NCBI GenBank assembly: GCA_029532415.1
Contig: JAQOTA010000056.1
Coordinates: 62,001 to 126,000, forward strand
Length of the DNA stretch: 64,000 bases
Origin: Marasmius tenuissimus
Lineage: Eukaryota; Basidiomycota; Agaricomycetes; Agaricales; Marasmiaceae
Reading direction: 5' to 3'
Of this stretch, positions 11,255-22,905 are shown in pieces. Each line of letters opens with the position of its first letter. Positions within the stretch are counted from its first letter, which is position 1. Below the pieces are notes generated by a model that saw only the letters and a program-made list of their open reading frames with translations, ran no database searches and was not told the origin of the DNA. The position numbers and the translations under genes were made by a program.

Positions 11255-11778
11255 TTAGCTAACGCTCTTCTAGTGTCCCGAGAAGTCAACTCCGTACCAA
11301 AACATCCCTCTTCAAGTCCAGCACCGAGCCATAGCACCTCTGAACCTCCCTCATTTCCCGCCAACGAAGTCCAACTCAAGCGAGCAAATTCCATCTTTTC
11401 GGCTCGGCAGTCGCCCATTCCTGAATTTCGCCCATCTTTCGACGTTCCCTGCACGAAGTAATCAACAAATTTGCGACAGAAGTCCTCATGCTCGTCAACG
11501 TACCCATCCAGCTGGTCTCGAAATATCCATCCCATATCTCCCAATAAATCCCTCTCAAGAGTCATATTCTGCTCGATAATGTCACCAACGCAGGCGATTT
11601 GGCGTTCCAGGTCGTCCACCGTGTACGGGAAGAACCATTTCTTGACGCTGACAACCGTGACGAGGAGGATGGCACCCATGATGAAGACCTTGGTCAAGAC
11701 CCCTCCTTTACTGCTGTCTGCCGCCGAAACTCCTTCTGTTATCGCCGAAACGGTGGTTTCCGTCAATAATACTGCCAT
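11255..11778 (-). pseudogene. K'2: inverted KKWFFPY-family paralogue with an in-frame stop
   Basis: Exons by comparison with K'3: 11778-11504 (275 nt), 11448-11298 (151 nt) and 11269-11255. Exon 1 encodes MAVLLTETTVSAITEG, a membrane segment and VKKWFFPYTVDDLE. Exon 2 is homologous to exon 2 of the plus-strand K genes (RRKMGEIQEW, WREMREVQRCYGSVL). It carries TGA at 11378-11376, where K'3 and the plus-strand copies have TGG (Trp). All splice sites and phases are otherwise intact and the model ends KSVS-stop as K'3 ends KNVS-stop. It is either a young pseudogene or encodes a shortened protein of about 117 residues. Confidence 0.75.
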
Positions 11779-12806
11779 TTTTCCTTCGTTTCCTGTCGTA
11801 TCCTGAATTACTTGTATCCTGTTTGCTGTCTGTCGTTCGCCTTCCTGTTCTATGCGAGTCAATTTAGAGATACCGATACCTTCGAAGGTGGTTACGCACC
11901 GTTTCGTGTAGATAGCAATTGTTCTGGGATAATACCAACTGGTTTATGGCTTTACTTCTGGCTGAAAGATATCGAGCTTGAGCTTTTGCCCTCTAGCTAA
12001 AGCTGTGAGAGTAGGGCGGATTTTGTGCGCATGATGTCGGCGTGACTTCATTGGGCGCTCGGCGTCAGGGCATCGAATACAGAGGCGCTGGAGGCGTTTG
12101 CTGGGTTCGATGAAGACCTAAAGCTCAATACTTGTATTATTATACGTCGTGATGGTGAATTAGCCTGTCAATAATACATGTAAGTATACCGTTTCTCGTC
12201 AACCGTTCGTTTTGGATGAAACTGAGTGTCAATACTTACTTGAAATGTCCATGGGGCACGGCGGGCCGCGTTGACGCCGACTCCACAGGTGATTCTCTAC
12301 AGATAAGTATCCGACTTTGGTCCTGGGCCTGTTAGCAACTTGTCGACCCGCTCGACCTAACACGCCAGGTCGTTTGCCGTGTGGGTCGAACTAGAACAGA
12401 ACCATCAACGAGTAGAACCGCACCTACGATGGCAAGAACCTTCTCGTCAAGATCTCCGAATAACTACTTACTACGGGTAACGCTCTTGAAGCTATCCTCT
12501 TGATCACCGTCGAATTAGAGGTATTATAACTCACGTTTTGGATTGTAAGAATACCAACCCTAGTGTCACCGTACCTGTGCGTTGCGTATAAGCCGATGAT
12601 ACGGAGCAGTCGACCCGCATGTGTAGCCTTATAAATCCATGTGGAATTCCAGCCCCCTGGGGCCTACGTTTCCCGACATTGACAAGACTGGAAGGAACAC
12701 TCATCCGCCATAGTAAGTCAGTACTGTAACGATACTGTCTGATGCTGCGAATGAATATTGAAACGTGAACCACGAGAAACATTCTGAAAGCCGTGAGTCA
12801 TCTCCG
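11779..12806. other. K'2 upstream region, no gene
   Basis: No gene seen. 11,860-12,600 parallels 1-590. The stretch 12,640-12,770 is the reverse complement of sequence near 58,915-59,045, so an inverted piece of another module joins here. Confidence 0.45.
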
Positions 12807-15267
12807 TAGCTTCCCACCTTAGGCACCACATGTCACAGGTGAGGTGACCTAATAGGAGGGGTTCTTTGTACGTGAATAACCCACCTAAAAGGTACACCTC
12901 ACATGTGAGGTGCCCGACGCCCGTCACGCTTCTTTCCGACCTCCCGCCACTTCCCCGGTAGCTCCTCCACCCCATATCGGCCGCTGTGCTCAATTGAGAT
13001 AAAATTAGTTTTGAATAGGCACTTGAACACTCGTATTCAGAAGAGACTTGCTCCCGACAATTCAGGGTTGCGGCTGTAGACATATGAGACCTCCAAGCTT
13101 ACTAGAGGAGGGGTACACCATCAACCAGATATGTAGGACCTCACCTCTTCTGAACGATTAGGCGTTCAAGATACTCTCTAAGGATATTATATCTCAGTTA
13201 GACCCGCTGCTCAGGGATCGCGACAGGAGAATTGAAGATATTGGCAGCGGTAAATGGCATAAATGGTGCATGGAGGATCGGTACAGTCGGTACGTTGAAT
13301 GGGCCAATCTTGTGCGATATCTGCTCAAACCTCTCGGCATAAGTGTTCTCGAGTGAGGGCAGGGGATGCATGCAGCATCATCATGAGGATACGGCGAGGT
13401 AGTCTGGAGAGGAAATTAGGTCCATCGTCCATCCGGTACGTACGTCAAAATATCCTTTCTCTAAACATAATAGGCGCAAGCTGTTTGCTAAGGTTGTCAC
13501 AACTTGGCCAAGGTCTTTGTTCGGGATCTGGCCGGCGGTTGTGGGAATATCAAGTCTACAATGGGCCCCCTGTGCAGGGGGGATGGATGGTATTGCAGGT
13601 ACATATGTCAGATTCCATCGTTTTCAAATGTTTGAGCATCTCAAGCACTCTTTCATCACGGCAAAATCCAGGGAACTTGACCGCTAGAAGCACGCACTCG
13701 TGAATATACAAGTTCTATAGCCTACAAGGTGCACGAGGGGTCAGAATTACGGCCGGTACGCTCATTCCTTCTTATCAAGAGAGCCAATACTCAAACTGGC
13801 CCAGAAACTTCGTATCCATGCAAGCTCCAATACGGTGTATCCAAAACACGGGATTTTGCCGTGAAAATGCCAGTTTACAAGGTACCGCCGGCCAGGCTCA
13901 CATATACCAGGTATGTGAAGTTTTCACATTTCGGACGTGGCAACCGTCTAATTACTTGTTTGCAATGTTTATGCCCGCAAATACTGTCGCGATTCCGAAT
14001 GAGCTCGCCCGAGGTGCGGGGTTTCCGTAGTATAGGAAGGACTCTGAGAGGATACTACTATATGTAGAGTTTCAATCGCGCTCCCAACGTTACTCATATA
14101 CAGATATGCTGTGCTTGAACAAGTTTTATATCAAACAACTCCATGATGGTTTTGAACGTATACCAAAGTGAACCAGGAAAGAATAAGTAAGAGCTGCGAT
14201 GATTTTGGGCCGATACTATGGAGATTGGGAGTAACCGGAGCTCTCGGGGACCGCCTTTTATTTTTTTATACACCATGTCCAAGAATTTCACGAAATAAAC
14301 TATGAAGTGATCATCTGTACGTTGGAAACTACCCACCATATTTTAGTGGGATTTATTGAAATGGTCGCAACAACAAGTCTGTCGAGCAGTCAAGTCAAAC
14401 TTTATTTCCGCCTCAGTGCGAGCAGTTTGACTTACATCTTTGTATTACTTAGGATCCAAACACTCAGCCTCTTCTGTACCGCAGAATCGTGACTGTAGTA
14501 TATAGTAGAGTACGCAAGATGAGTTGTGTACGCAGATATACCAAGATCGGGCTTCAGTGTAATGCCGACTATATGTTTTCCATATGTGTCCGGCAAAATC
14601 CGGTTCGCACCGGTCGCGAGTAAAACGAGTTTGGTGCTCCCATTGCTACGCTCGAAACTCATCGGTGATGAGATAAGTGAGAAAAAAACTATTGAGTATT
14701 TCAAAGACATTAGAAGCTAAGGCTATACGACCACTATACGACATGCAGAGGACATCTAGTGGTATATAGGAATCTGCGTGTACGGCAGAATCGGTATTCT
14801 CGCCTCTCGGTACGTTCAAATCTATAATTGGAGCTTCAGCCGTTCAATGCAAAGAAAGAGAAGATATTGTACATATACCTTCATCTCAGTGCAGAAGAGG
14901 AGGATTTTGAACGACTGAGCTTGATTCAGTATTCCGGGCGAGGGGGCTGGCACGACAGTGAGGAGGCTCCGAAAATCGGACGGTAGCAACACGGAGCCTG
15001 GTATGTAGCTAAGCTATTAGGTGAGTTTAGATGTCGCCGCGCAAGCAAGATAGGAATGGATTTGATGAACACTCCTCGGAAGTGTAGGATGTTTCTGAGC
15101 ATCAGGGAGCCTAGGGAACCTCCCAGGACCAGAGCGGTACATCTACACACACAAAGTTCGAGTTCTGAGGCTCCTGGAGCCTAGGAAAGTACCTCAAGAA
15201 GTTGGAAGAGTTGTCAGGTTGGTCTGGAGGAGAGATCAAGGTCCTGAAGTGGAGATTATGTGGCGGA

Positions 15268-15315
15268 GGTTGTGAGGTTGTGAGGACGTGAGGTTGTGAG
15301 GTTGTGAGGATGTGT
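15268..15315. repeat. Short GT/GA-rich minisatellite
   Basis: About six imperfect copies of the 8-mer GGTTGTGA inside the 3.37-kb transposon. It has no similarity to a telomeric repeat. Confidence 0.6.
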
Positions 15316-15386
15316 GGAGGTGAGCAGAATCAGTACCCTGATTGAGGTAGAGAGCAAGCTATAATATCGACAAGCAGTTCAAATAA

Positions 15387-15526
15387 CACTGGGTGCAAAA
15401 TAACATAATACGCGTCGCTTTATTCGAACTTTATGTTGAAATTATCCTGAATTTTGCGTTTTTTAGAATAAATTCAACATAAAGTTAGCATAAAGCTACG
15501 CGTATTATATTATCTTGCACCCAGTG
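15387..15526. mobile_element. 140-bp foldback MITE, TSD TAA
   Basis: Perfect 12-bp ends CACTGGGTGCAA are flanked by a direct TAA duplication (15384-15386 and 15527-15529). Further inverted matches run inward (ATAATACGCGT; AACTTTATGTTGAA), so nearly the whole element can fold on itself. It is nested in the larger transposon. The 3-bp TSD and CACTG start are compatible with a CMC- or PIF-type non-autonomous element. Confidence 0.85.
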
Positions 15527-17467
15527 TAACCTCATCTTGGAGGTAAGCATTCCAGCTGCCGGATGAGCTGTTGGCGGAGGTGAAGTGAGCAACGGTGGAC
15601 ATTGCCAGTGTTCTCCACACATCAGGGGCAAACCTCCCAAATAAACCAAGGTTGAAGGTTGTGATTTCCGATATTTCTGCGTTAACTCAATGTTGTGCGC
15701 ATGAATTTCCATGATATTAGTTTCCAGCGCTGAGAAAACCCGAAGAACGGGGAGCTGTAGCACACGCACCAGAATCCCAAGCAAGCACCTCTCATACCCT
15801 CCGAGAACTGAACAAGGCAGCTAACGGCCGATCCTTAGTTCATATATGGTAGGAGCGGGGTTTTCGTAAGAACTATTGAGCCTCCAGGAAACTGATGGGG
15901 CGGTATTTCAGGGTCTGAGGCCTTGGTAGCGCTTGAATACCCATGCGCGTGGAAAGGAAACCCTGAGAAAAGGTTCGGGAGTGTTTTGGAGAATGTTCCG
16001 CGGTGGTTTGATGGAAGGGACACATTATTGACTGCAACGACGACGGCGGTGGTGGTCGGGAGCAGGGTGATGGGTGCCTGGCGCCTCACATCGGAGGGGG
16101 ACCTTTTAGGTAGGTTATTCGCGTACAAATAACCCCCCCTATTAGGTCACCTCCACCTGTCACCGGCGGTGCCTAAGGTGTAGCTTCCTCCAGTCTGAAC
16201 TCGACTAACTGACTTCCGACGAAGGCGGCGCTTGACTTATGCGACAGCGTATGTTTTCGTGTTGGCTTCTCGAGCCACTCGAGTTCGGTATCTTGAGAAT
16301 CGAGTTCGGCAGTTGTAAATCAGTGCAGTGAATATACGCGTTTATTCGTCCTCACTACTTCTACACCACGTATCCGGTGGCAAGACTCTCAAGATGAAGT
16401 ACCAGTATAATATCTAGAGAGCTTCCGGCTTGAAATCGTTCGTGAAAGCCCCGGTAGCTAAGCTATACGGCGTTTAGTGTTGGCTTACCCTTTTGACTTT
16501 TGATGATTGATAAGGATAGGACCACTACCTTTCCCGAATGAATGGTACCTTCAACCCCGCGTTTCTAAGGACATTCAGCAGCTTCAACTCGGGAGAAGTT
16601 AGAAGTTTACTTGCACCTGGGTGGGAATTCCGACGAAACGCGATTGAGACACCACATACGCAATCGACCACGATCCACGCAGCCTCCGCTGCGTCAGGAG
16701 TTCATCGGGAGGATATTGCCCAGGGAATCCCGTGAGCTGGCGACGGGACCAACATCCTTCCTCTTTTGACAGATTGAGCTAACCAATCTTGATGGTTTTC
16801 TAACGAGCTGGAACTTGGGAACCAAGTCGAGTCTCGCGATCACCATATCGAGGTGTTCGATGTCATTTTGAGACGCTGAATATGCTTAGCAGTTGTCGTT
16901 GGGTCATAAAGTAAGGGCAATCTTTGGCCAACGCATTTCTCAATGAACGGGCATCATCAACAGAAATGTGTAGCAAGTCCTTTATGGTTTAATCCATTGT
17001 TGGCTATCACAGCAAACCTTGGACAGTAATGAGCATATAGTACAGCGTCAGATGACTGATTCACGACTCCCAGTCTCTACCGCTTGTGTCTCTATCTTCG
17101 AAAGTATTGCGCCTGCCAGTGGCTTCGGCCACAACGGACGTTTTTCCCACGACCATTTCGAGTGTTCAAACGTTCAACGTTCAACGTTCAACTGTTGCCT
17201 GGCTGGATCAACAATTATACTCTCGCCATCAATGAAGTTGGGCTTTCCTATCTAGATTCTGAGTAATTTTTCAAGACTGAGACTGAGACATGGACGCTAA
17301 CGAGGCAACTGTCGCCACTTTCCGATCCTTTCCCAATGACCAAGTCAATACGAGTTCTTTCTGCGTGAATTTCTAGAGCAGTCTTGACCACTCGGAGCTG
17401 GTATACATCGTGAAAAGAACAACAAATTTGAGTGACTAGATGCTATGGCAGGGGTCGGAAGCGTATA

Positions 17468-17836
17468 CTGACCTATTTCAATCAATTCGGATGTCACACG
17501 TCACACGCACCCCAGTATCCGAATTTTTTTCGGATGGTCACCAGGTCACAGGGGGGTCATCCGAAATGTTCCCAAATGTGACAAAATTTCGGGCGGCTCA
17601 AAAAGCCAGGAAATCAGACTTTCTGCCATTTTTTGTCCCAAATCCGGTGCATTCTGCAAATTTTGACTGGTGGCGGCTGTCAGCCGCCGTGATTCTTCCT
17701 CAGCCTGCCGAGTCCCTCACAGTTCCATACGAAATTTCCGCTGGTGTCACCGGTCACCGACCTGCCATCTGAATTCACGCCAGAAAATTTTTCGGTCACA
17801 AGGGAAACCCCATCCGAATTGATTGAAATAGGTCAG
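17468..17836. mobile_element. 369-bp MITE with 26-bp perfect TIRs, TSD TA
   Basis: The ends are 26-bp perfect inverted repeats beginning CTGACCTATTTCAATC and ending TTCGGATG. They are flanked by TA on both sides (17466-17467 and 17837-17838). The corresponding places in duplicates C (near 34,660) and D (near 60,750) lack it. TA target duplication and size fit a Tc1/mariner-type non-autonomous element. No coding capacity. Confidence 0.85.
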
Positions 17837-17952
17837 TATTCAATACAAGTCATGATGCCGTGGGTAAATGTTATGACGAAGCCACAAACTCTGAACGTCG
17901 TCAGCACTGATATTGAACGCCGCCAGGGTATCTTGGACATTGATCACGGGAA

Positions 17953-19514
17953 TCAATCAACAGTAAAAAAAGACCCGCTCGATAGGTGAGCTTCGTCCTG
18001 ATAGTGGGAATACACGTTGGGCTGTGATGCTACCCGCCGTATATGTAGAATTGCACGGCTACTGAGGATCGAGTGCATTGCACGCTCAAAACTGTAGGTA
18101 TTTTTTATATCAATGTCAGATGCTAATTAGTATAAACATGTCTCGGGTACGCACGCAGCAAAGAGGTGATGCATGTTGGGCTGGTAGAGTAAGGAGAAAG
18201 AAATTCAGCGGAATATGCCGTAGCTCAAAGCGACCCGGATTTGTACTCACAGGACCGATGCAAATCACAAGCACATTTACCAGCGATATGACTGAATGCG
18301 AGATATCAGCAGCACATTTCACTTCCAAGTTCAGTGAGGGTCCTCACAGAAGATGAAGCCATAGTATAGAACACCTTTCGAGAGCAACAGTTTAGATGCC
18401 GAAACCATTCTCGGCAGCCGGAGCAACTCACCATCTTCATAAACTGTCTTCGTGAGTCTGGATGTCCCACCAATCCGGACTAGAAAAAGAATCAGTCATA
18501 GAGTTACTGAAGTAAAGTGGACCGGTGACTGACAGGCAGAGACCCCAGGAATTAGGATCATTATTAGCATTCCTGTCACTACCATTGAGTGTCGACAGTT
18601 TCATCTGCCGAGTCATGGGCTTACCAGTGTCGTAGATCATCATCAACACCCAACACAAGTAGAGGGCGCGGCTTCCGCCAGAAGCAAAACACCCCCGAAA
18701 ATGGGGGAACGGTAGTCTAGCGTCTTTTTTTGGCGTCAGCCGATAATCCCTCGGGTGCAAAGTTCGAGGAGAGACTTACACCGGATTGAATCGAGGAATT
18801 GATGAAAGAAGACAAAACATAGTGTCCATATCCCCAGATAGAAAACGAGGAGTCCGACTCCTACTCGAGTGCGTCTCTTCCAAACGGCCCAAGTACGAAT
18901 CGTGAGTAGCACTGATCCGAGCATGGTAAACTATGTATCCTGAAAGGTGTAGAAGATATCTAGATACTACTTACCTTCAGAGAGGGCAATACCGATGAAA
19001 AAGCACCCTGGGAGTATGGTACGAGGCGCTCGCGTGAGCTTCCAATACACTGGTAGTGTTGATGCACCTACATCCGCTGATACGGTAAGTTATGTCGCAA
19101 TATCGCGGAGTCAGATTTTCCGCAAGGTGGTCTGAGAAAAAGGAACGATGAGGACTACGCAATGAGAAAATGGTGACCATCAGACGTACGCTGGAGTCCC
19201 ACACCTATGGTATCGAAGAAGGGAAGGTATCGTTGTAGCAAGTAAAGAACCGTGATGATGGACCACTGCTTCCTCCAAATATGTCGTATCTCCGAGTCGA
19301 AGTTGAGAGTGACATCATATACGAGTAAGACTGAGCTGACAACTGGGGGCCATGAAATCAAGCTACAGACCCAACCAGCCGAGGGGGAGACTAACCGTTC
19401 ATATACTGATTCACGATTAGCAACTGGCAATAATATTTGTTGGGCGGCTGGGCCTGGACTCACCATGACTGTCTTCTTCTGCTCAAGCACAGTAGTGATG
19501 GCTGAGATGTCCAT
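17953..19514 (-). CDS. DUF6533-family multi-pass membrane protein A
   Basis: Thirteen exons: 19514-19464, 19405-19396, 19342-19190, 19131-19072, 19007-18975, 18911-18782, 18716-18625, 18572-18534, 18479-18432, 18374-18348, 18291-18251, 18180-18155, 18091-17953; 282 residues. Exon 3 carries the family hallmark (LLVYDVTLNFDSEIRHIW then LYLLQRYLPFF). Later exons encode hydrophobic segments LLTIRTWAVW, VGLLVFYLGIWTLCFVFF, LYLCWVLMMIYD, MLIMILIP and ISLVNVLVICIGP. The end has MHSILSSRAILHIRR, also typical. About seven membrane segments result. Splice sites and phases agree with genes B, C and D, including a 10-nt exon 2. Function is unknown for the family. The model rests on paralogue comparison, not on transcripts. 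Confidence 0.85.
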
Positions 19515-20009
19515 TGGACTTCGGAGTGTTGAGTGGTACCAATGCAGGAGAAAGCTTTGGGTGACACGAGTTACGAGTAAAGGCGCTACTTAAACTCCAT
19601 GTTGGATTTGGCAGTGCGCATGAGATGGTCGAAAGATGATCAAGATTGGGGCAAATTCGACATCGACGAATTCACATATCCTTAGTGGTCATTCACGCTG
19701 GTACCAGGTCTCAACAAATCAGATAATAAATTTTGGGCCCCAAATTATCAGCTCACGCCATGGTGCTAGTACTCGGGGCTTGAGAAGAAGGGTTACGGGT
19801 ATAGATAGAAAATTTGAGAAGAAGACAGAACTTGAACGAAGAGCAGCCACTGTATAATCGCTAGCTGAAAGGAGAGATGGCAAGGAAGGTTGTCGTGGTT
19901 ATGATGATGCCAACGGCTCACATCGTAAATCATCAATCTCGCCATCTGCGAGACCCCACACTGTCTCGGATCTCTGCTTCAAGATCGATAAAAGCTGTAA
20001 GGGTCATTA

Positions 20010-20461
20010 CACTGGGGGCAGAAAGCGTCTCGGTTGAGACTCAACCGAGACCGTCTCGGGTGAGGGCAACTTTAGAGCAACTTGAGGCCTTCTTGAGTTC
20101 AATCGGCGGGACTTCAAATGCACCCTGGGGACTCAGTAGACATGTTGATGGTTGTTACGTCGATACTAGAAATTCCACCTTGTTTACGCCGGAAACTTGT
20201 CTGCTGAATTCGGAATTTCAACTATAAAAGGGCCCCCCCGGCGAAGATTTTTCGACTTTTTGGGACCCGACAATTGATTTGCGGACACGGCATATTAGGG
20301 AACAAGGCAAAACATGAGCTTGTTCTGTGTAACTACAGCCCTATTATTGCTCCTTAACTCCGCCGATTGGCCACATGGAGGCCTCGAGGCCATTTCTTAA
20401 GTTGCTCTCACCCGAGACCGTCTCGGATGAGACTCAACCGAGACACCTTCTGCCCCCAGTG
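20010..20461. mobile_element. 452-bp MITE with about 65-bp TIRs
   Basis: The ends are CACTGGGGGCAGAA and its reverse complement. Inverted similarity extends about 65 bp through GTCTCGGTTGAG and GAGACCGTCTCGG to GAGGGCAACTT. The TIR itself contains a palindrome (GTCTCGGTTGAG / CTCAACCGAGAC). Imperfect TCATT(A/CA) inverted flanks adjoin it; no clean target duplication is visible. It shares the CACTGGG(T/G)GCA start with the 140-bp MITE at 15387-15526, suggesting a common transposase. It lies between DUF6533-A and HYD3. Confidence 0.85.
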
Positions 20462-20674
20462 TGAATGATCAGTGAAAGCACGGTGTGGAGGTGGTTACTC
20501 AATACACATGCAGAGTCTGAGGCCTGAGCTGCCGTCGCCTCTGAGAGTTCCATATTCAATACTGACATCAACTGTCATTCACAATCAAAAGTACAACACA
20601 CAACATGATTCATCTAATCACTATACTATGTTCAAGTCGCATAGTTCCCCAGAGTTCATCAGATCCTCGATTGT

Positions 20675-21125
20675 TCACAGGCTGACAGGAAGATATCCAA
20701 TAGAGATGAGACTGCCTAAAGAGAATGGGAGTCAGCTAGTACCACAAACTAATGTAAAAGACCTCGTATAAAATTACCGTGACTGTTGTCCTGGCGGCAC
20801 ACAGGTTTCGCAGAGCTATGGAGTACAATCAGCACGGGCTCTAACGTGCAGTAGTATCAAAGCATATAGACTTACCATCCACCATTGTTGCCGCCGACAA
20901 CAGTGACCGGGTTGCAGGTGAGGCCAACACCGACGTTGACGTCCTGGATGACGATACCGAGCAGGCCAATGAGGAGGGCCGAAACGGGATCCTTCGCGGT
21001 CGTGTTGCAGTTTCCGCCGGTGCTTCCCCCACCACCCCCGCCACCGCCAGTGCGGGAGACGAGAGGTGTGGCGACCGCAAGGGTAGCGAGAGTAGAGAGA
21101 GAGCAAAGAACTTGTTGAAGAGCAT
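20675..21125 (-). pseudogene. HYD3: dead class I hydrophobin
   Basis: Same three-exon layout as HYD1, but broken. A 2-base CT insertion in the signal peptide shifts the frame after residue 10. A 30-bp deletion removes the region of cysteines 2 and 3, so NCNT runs straight into TAKDP. Cysteine 7 reads CGC (Arg) and cysteine 8 reads TAT (Tyr). The intron 1 acceptor TTATAG of HYD1 has become CATAG, still usable, and the TATA box is lost. The remaining sequence is recognisable throughout. Confidence 0.9.
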
Positions 21126-21639
21126 GCTGATTGAGAGAGGTGCTTGAACAGACGACTGCAGGAGTGTTCGAGTGAAGAATGAAAGGCGTTTCGACCGGGC
21201 TTTCGTATGTTTTCGTGAATGTGCAGTCCGGGGATTCTGGGAGTGAGCATCTGGTGAGCCGTGACGCATGACGAAAGTGGGGCTGTTTTTTGAGACTCAA
21301 GAGTACGTCGGGTACCTGAGAAAGCGTGTACAACAGTGTGAGCACATAGCCAGAGTTCCAGAGTCAATGAGTTGTTGAGGATCGGCATGGATAGGAGGAA
21401 TGTTCCCAGAGCTCCTCAGCACCCAAACGATGGTGACGCAAATCTCGTTCCGAGTGCTAAGCAGGTAAAATATGGGAGGACTTAGAGGTCCATTGACGCT
21501 AGAAACCCTTCGAGATTCGAAAGGTGAGTTTTTGAATACGGGGAAGGCCACCAATACTGGTATACTGTGTACTCACAGAATACCAGAGGACCCAGAACAG
21601 CCTCGACATTGCTCGATTTTATTTCATCGCGGGCGGAAC

Positions 21640-22905
21640 GTGCCTATGACGATTCGTCAGTCATCCTCCAGGCTTACATCAGAAATGAAACGCACACAAG
21701 GCATTGTATGGCAACAGACGTAACCCCAAAGTCTCTTTGGGCTGGGGTGGGGTACGAGTACCTCATTTTGAGTCCCAGCGATGTCGGAATTAGCAGACGC
21801 GTACCGTTTTATCAGAAGGAGGGTTTTTCTCAACGTCAGAGGATGTCAGCTGAGAACTCGTAGGGGTCTCGATTACGGCGAGTCACGGGAGCTTACGGGG
21901 ATTTTGAGGCGACCGTCATGGGCACTTGAAGATTGAAGAAGTTGTAGTTTCAAGTTTGTGCCAAGAGTGCACGGTAGATAGCGGCTCGGAAGGCAGCACA
22001 TGAATGACGCTGGTCTGAAGAGTGCTGAGCACAGTTGCGGCAAGGTTCAAGAGGGTTGGTGAGATGTCGAAGTTGTGTCGAGTCGCCCATAGAATCGGGA
22101 GGCCAAGTGTGCGAAGTTGCGTTAGGCCTTGCTGAATCGGACTCCGTCAAAGCTCGGTGGCATGATAGGCCAGTGAAAGAATCAGTCGTCCAAGACGACA
22201 GAGCTCTATGTTCGAGAAGATGAGTCCCAGGATTAGGAAGTATGAGAAGACGGCGACTCGACCGTTGAGGACTCCCCACAAGTTGCGAACGAAAAAACCT
22301 TGGACGCAAGGGCAATACCTACAGAGAAAGCCCGAGAGCATGCCGTTCTAAGCATCACAGCCGCATTCAACTTCGTATACCCCGAGTAGGACGTTTAGAT
22401 TCTGACGGGATCCTACTATTCATGATTAGGTCTATCGATGTATTTCGGGCTTGAAGATTACAAGAGGGGCTAGCGAGGTAATGAAGACAAAAATTCCGTG
22501 GTGCAGTATTGCAAACTGTGATGATATCGAGAGTGAGGAGAACGGCCAAGTCAAGGGCTTCGAGACTGCAAGAGGAAGAATAACGTGAACTAGAGGGCAT
22601 TGTCTATTGGTCTGCAGATGTGAGATTTTGACGAACAAGAACGGGCCTTTCGAGACGTTGATGAAGTGTTGCCAACTCTCCCAGGCTACAGCCCAATATT
22701 GAATCCTTGCCACCGATGCCCTCTCCCTCCTTCCGATTCTTTCCAGTTGGTCTTCCGATTCGTTAGCGATGCCCCCATATGCCTAGTAAATGCATACAAA
22801 GGAGGAGCTTCGTACGGCGAGATCGTAGTCATAGACGAGGGCACGGGCGTAGAGACGAGAAAAAAATCTCCACAATATCCCAAGACGTCGGCGCCCTTCA
22901 AACAT
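21640..22905 (-). other. Block X3
   Basis: Diverged copy of X1/X2. Its most protein-like minus-strand stretch is GRVAVFSYFLILGLIFSNIE near 22,210-22,270, and another is FAILHHGIFVFITSLAPLVI near 22,450-22,510. They recur in other X blocks, but no common gene model could be built. Confidence 0.35.

Larger units (their letters stand above)
12815..16180. mobile_element. 3.37-kb DNA transposon with long TIRs and 8-bp TSD
   Basis: The ends are CACCTTAGGCACC and its reverse complement. Inverted similarity continues for roughly 110 bp inward, including GGTGACCTAATAGG and ACCTAAAAGGT on both sides. The element is flanked by a direct 8-bp duplication TAGCTTCC (12807-12814 and 16181-16188). An 8-bp target duplication fits hAT-like or KDZ-like elements, but the terminal bases do not settle the family. 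No transposase can be read; the internal frames are short. It carries a nested 140-bp MITE. Confidence 0.85.
16675..19650. repeat. Segmental duplicate A (carries DUF6533-A)
   Basis: Aligns with 59,045-62,600 across the DUF6533 gene and its 3' flank. The left part (16,675-17,465) has no gene but preserves the uninterrupted target sites of two elements present in duplicate D: ATATCGAG at 16,845-16,852 and TTGGC near 17,000. Confidence 0.8.

Noticed and set aside
15268..15315. GGTTGTGA repeats as telomere-like sequence
   Set aside because: Not TTAGGG-type, short, and located inside a transposon.
18331..18374. Early stop of DUF6533-A after FCEDPH
   Set aside because: A GTGAGG donor just before it joins to the conserved LVNVLVICIGP and MHSILSSRAILHIRR exons with correct phase in all four copies.
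18583..18624. 42-nt extension of exon 7 in DUF6533-A and D (GKPMTRQMKLSTLN)
   Set aside because: It keeps the frame in A and D but breaks it in B (43 nt) and C (49 nt), and it would skip the hydrophobic MLIMILIP exon conserved in all four.
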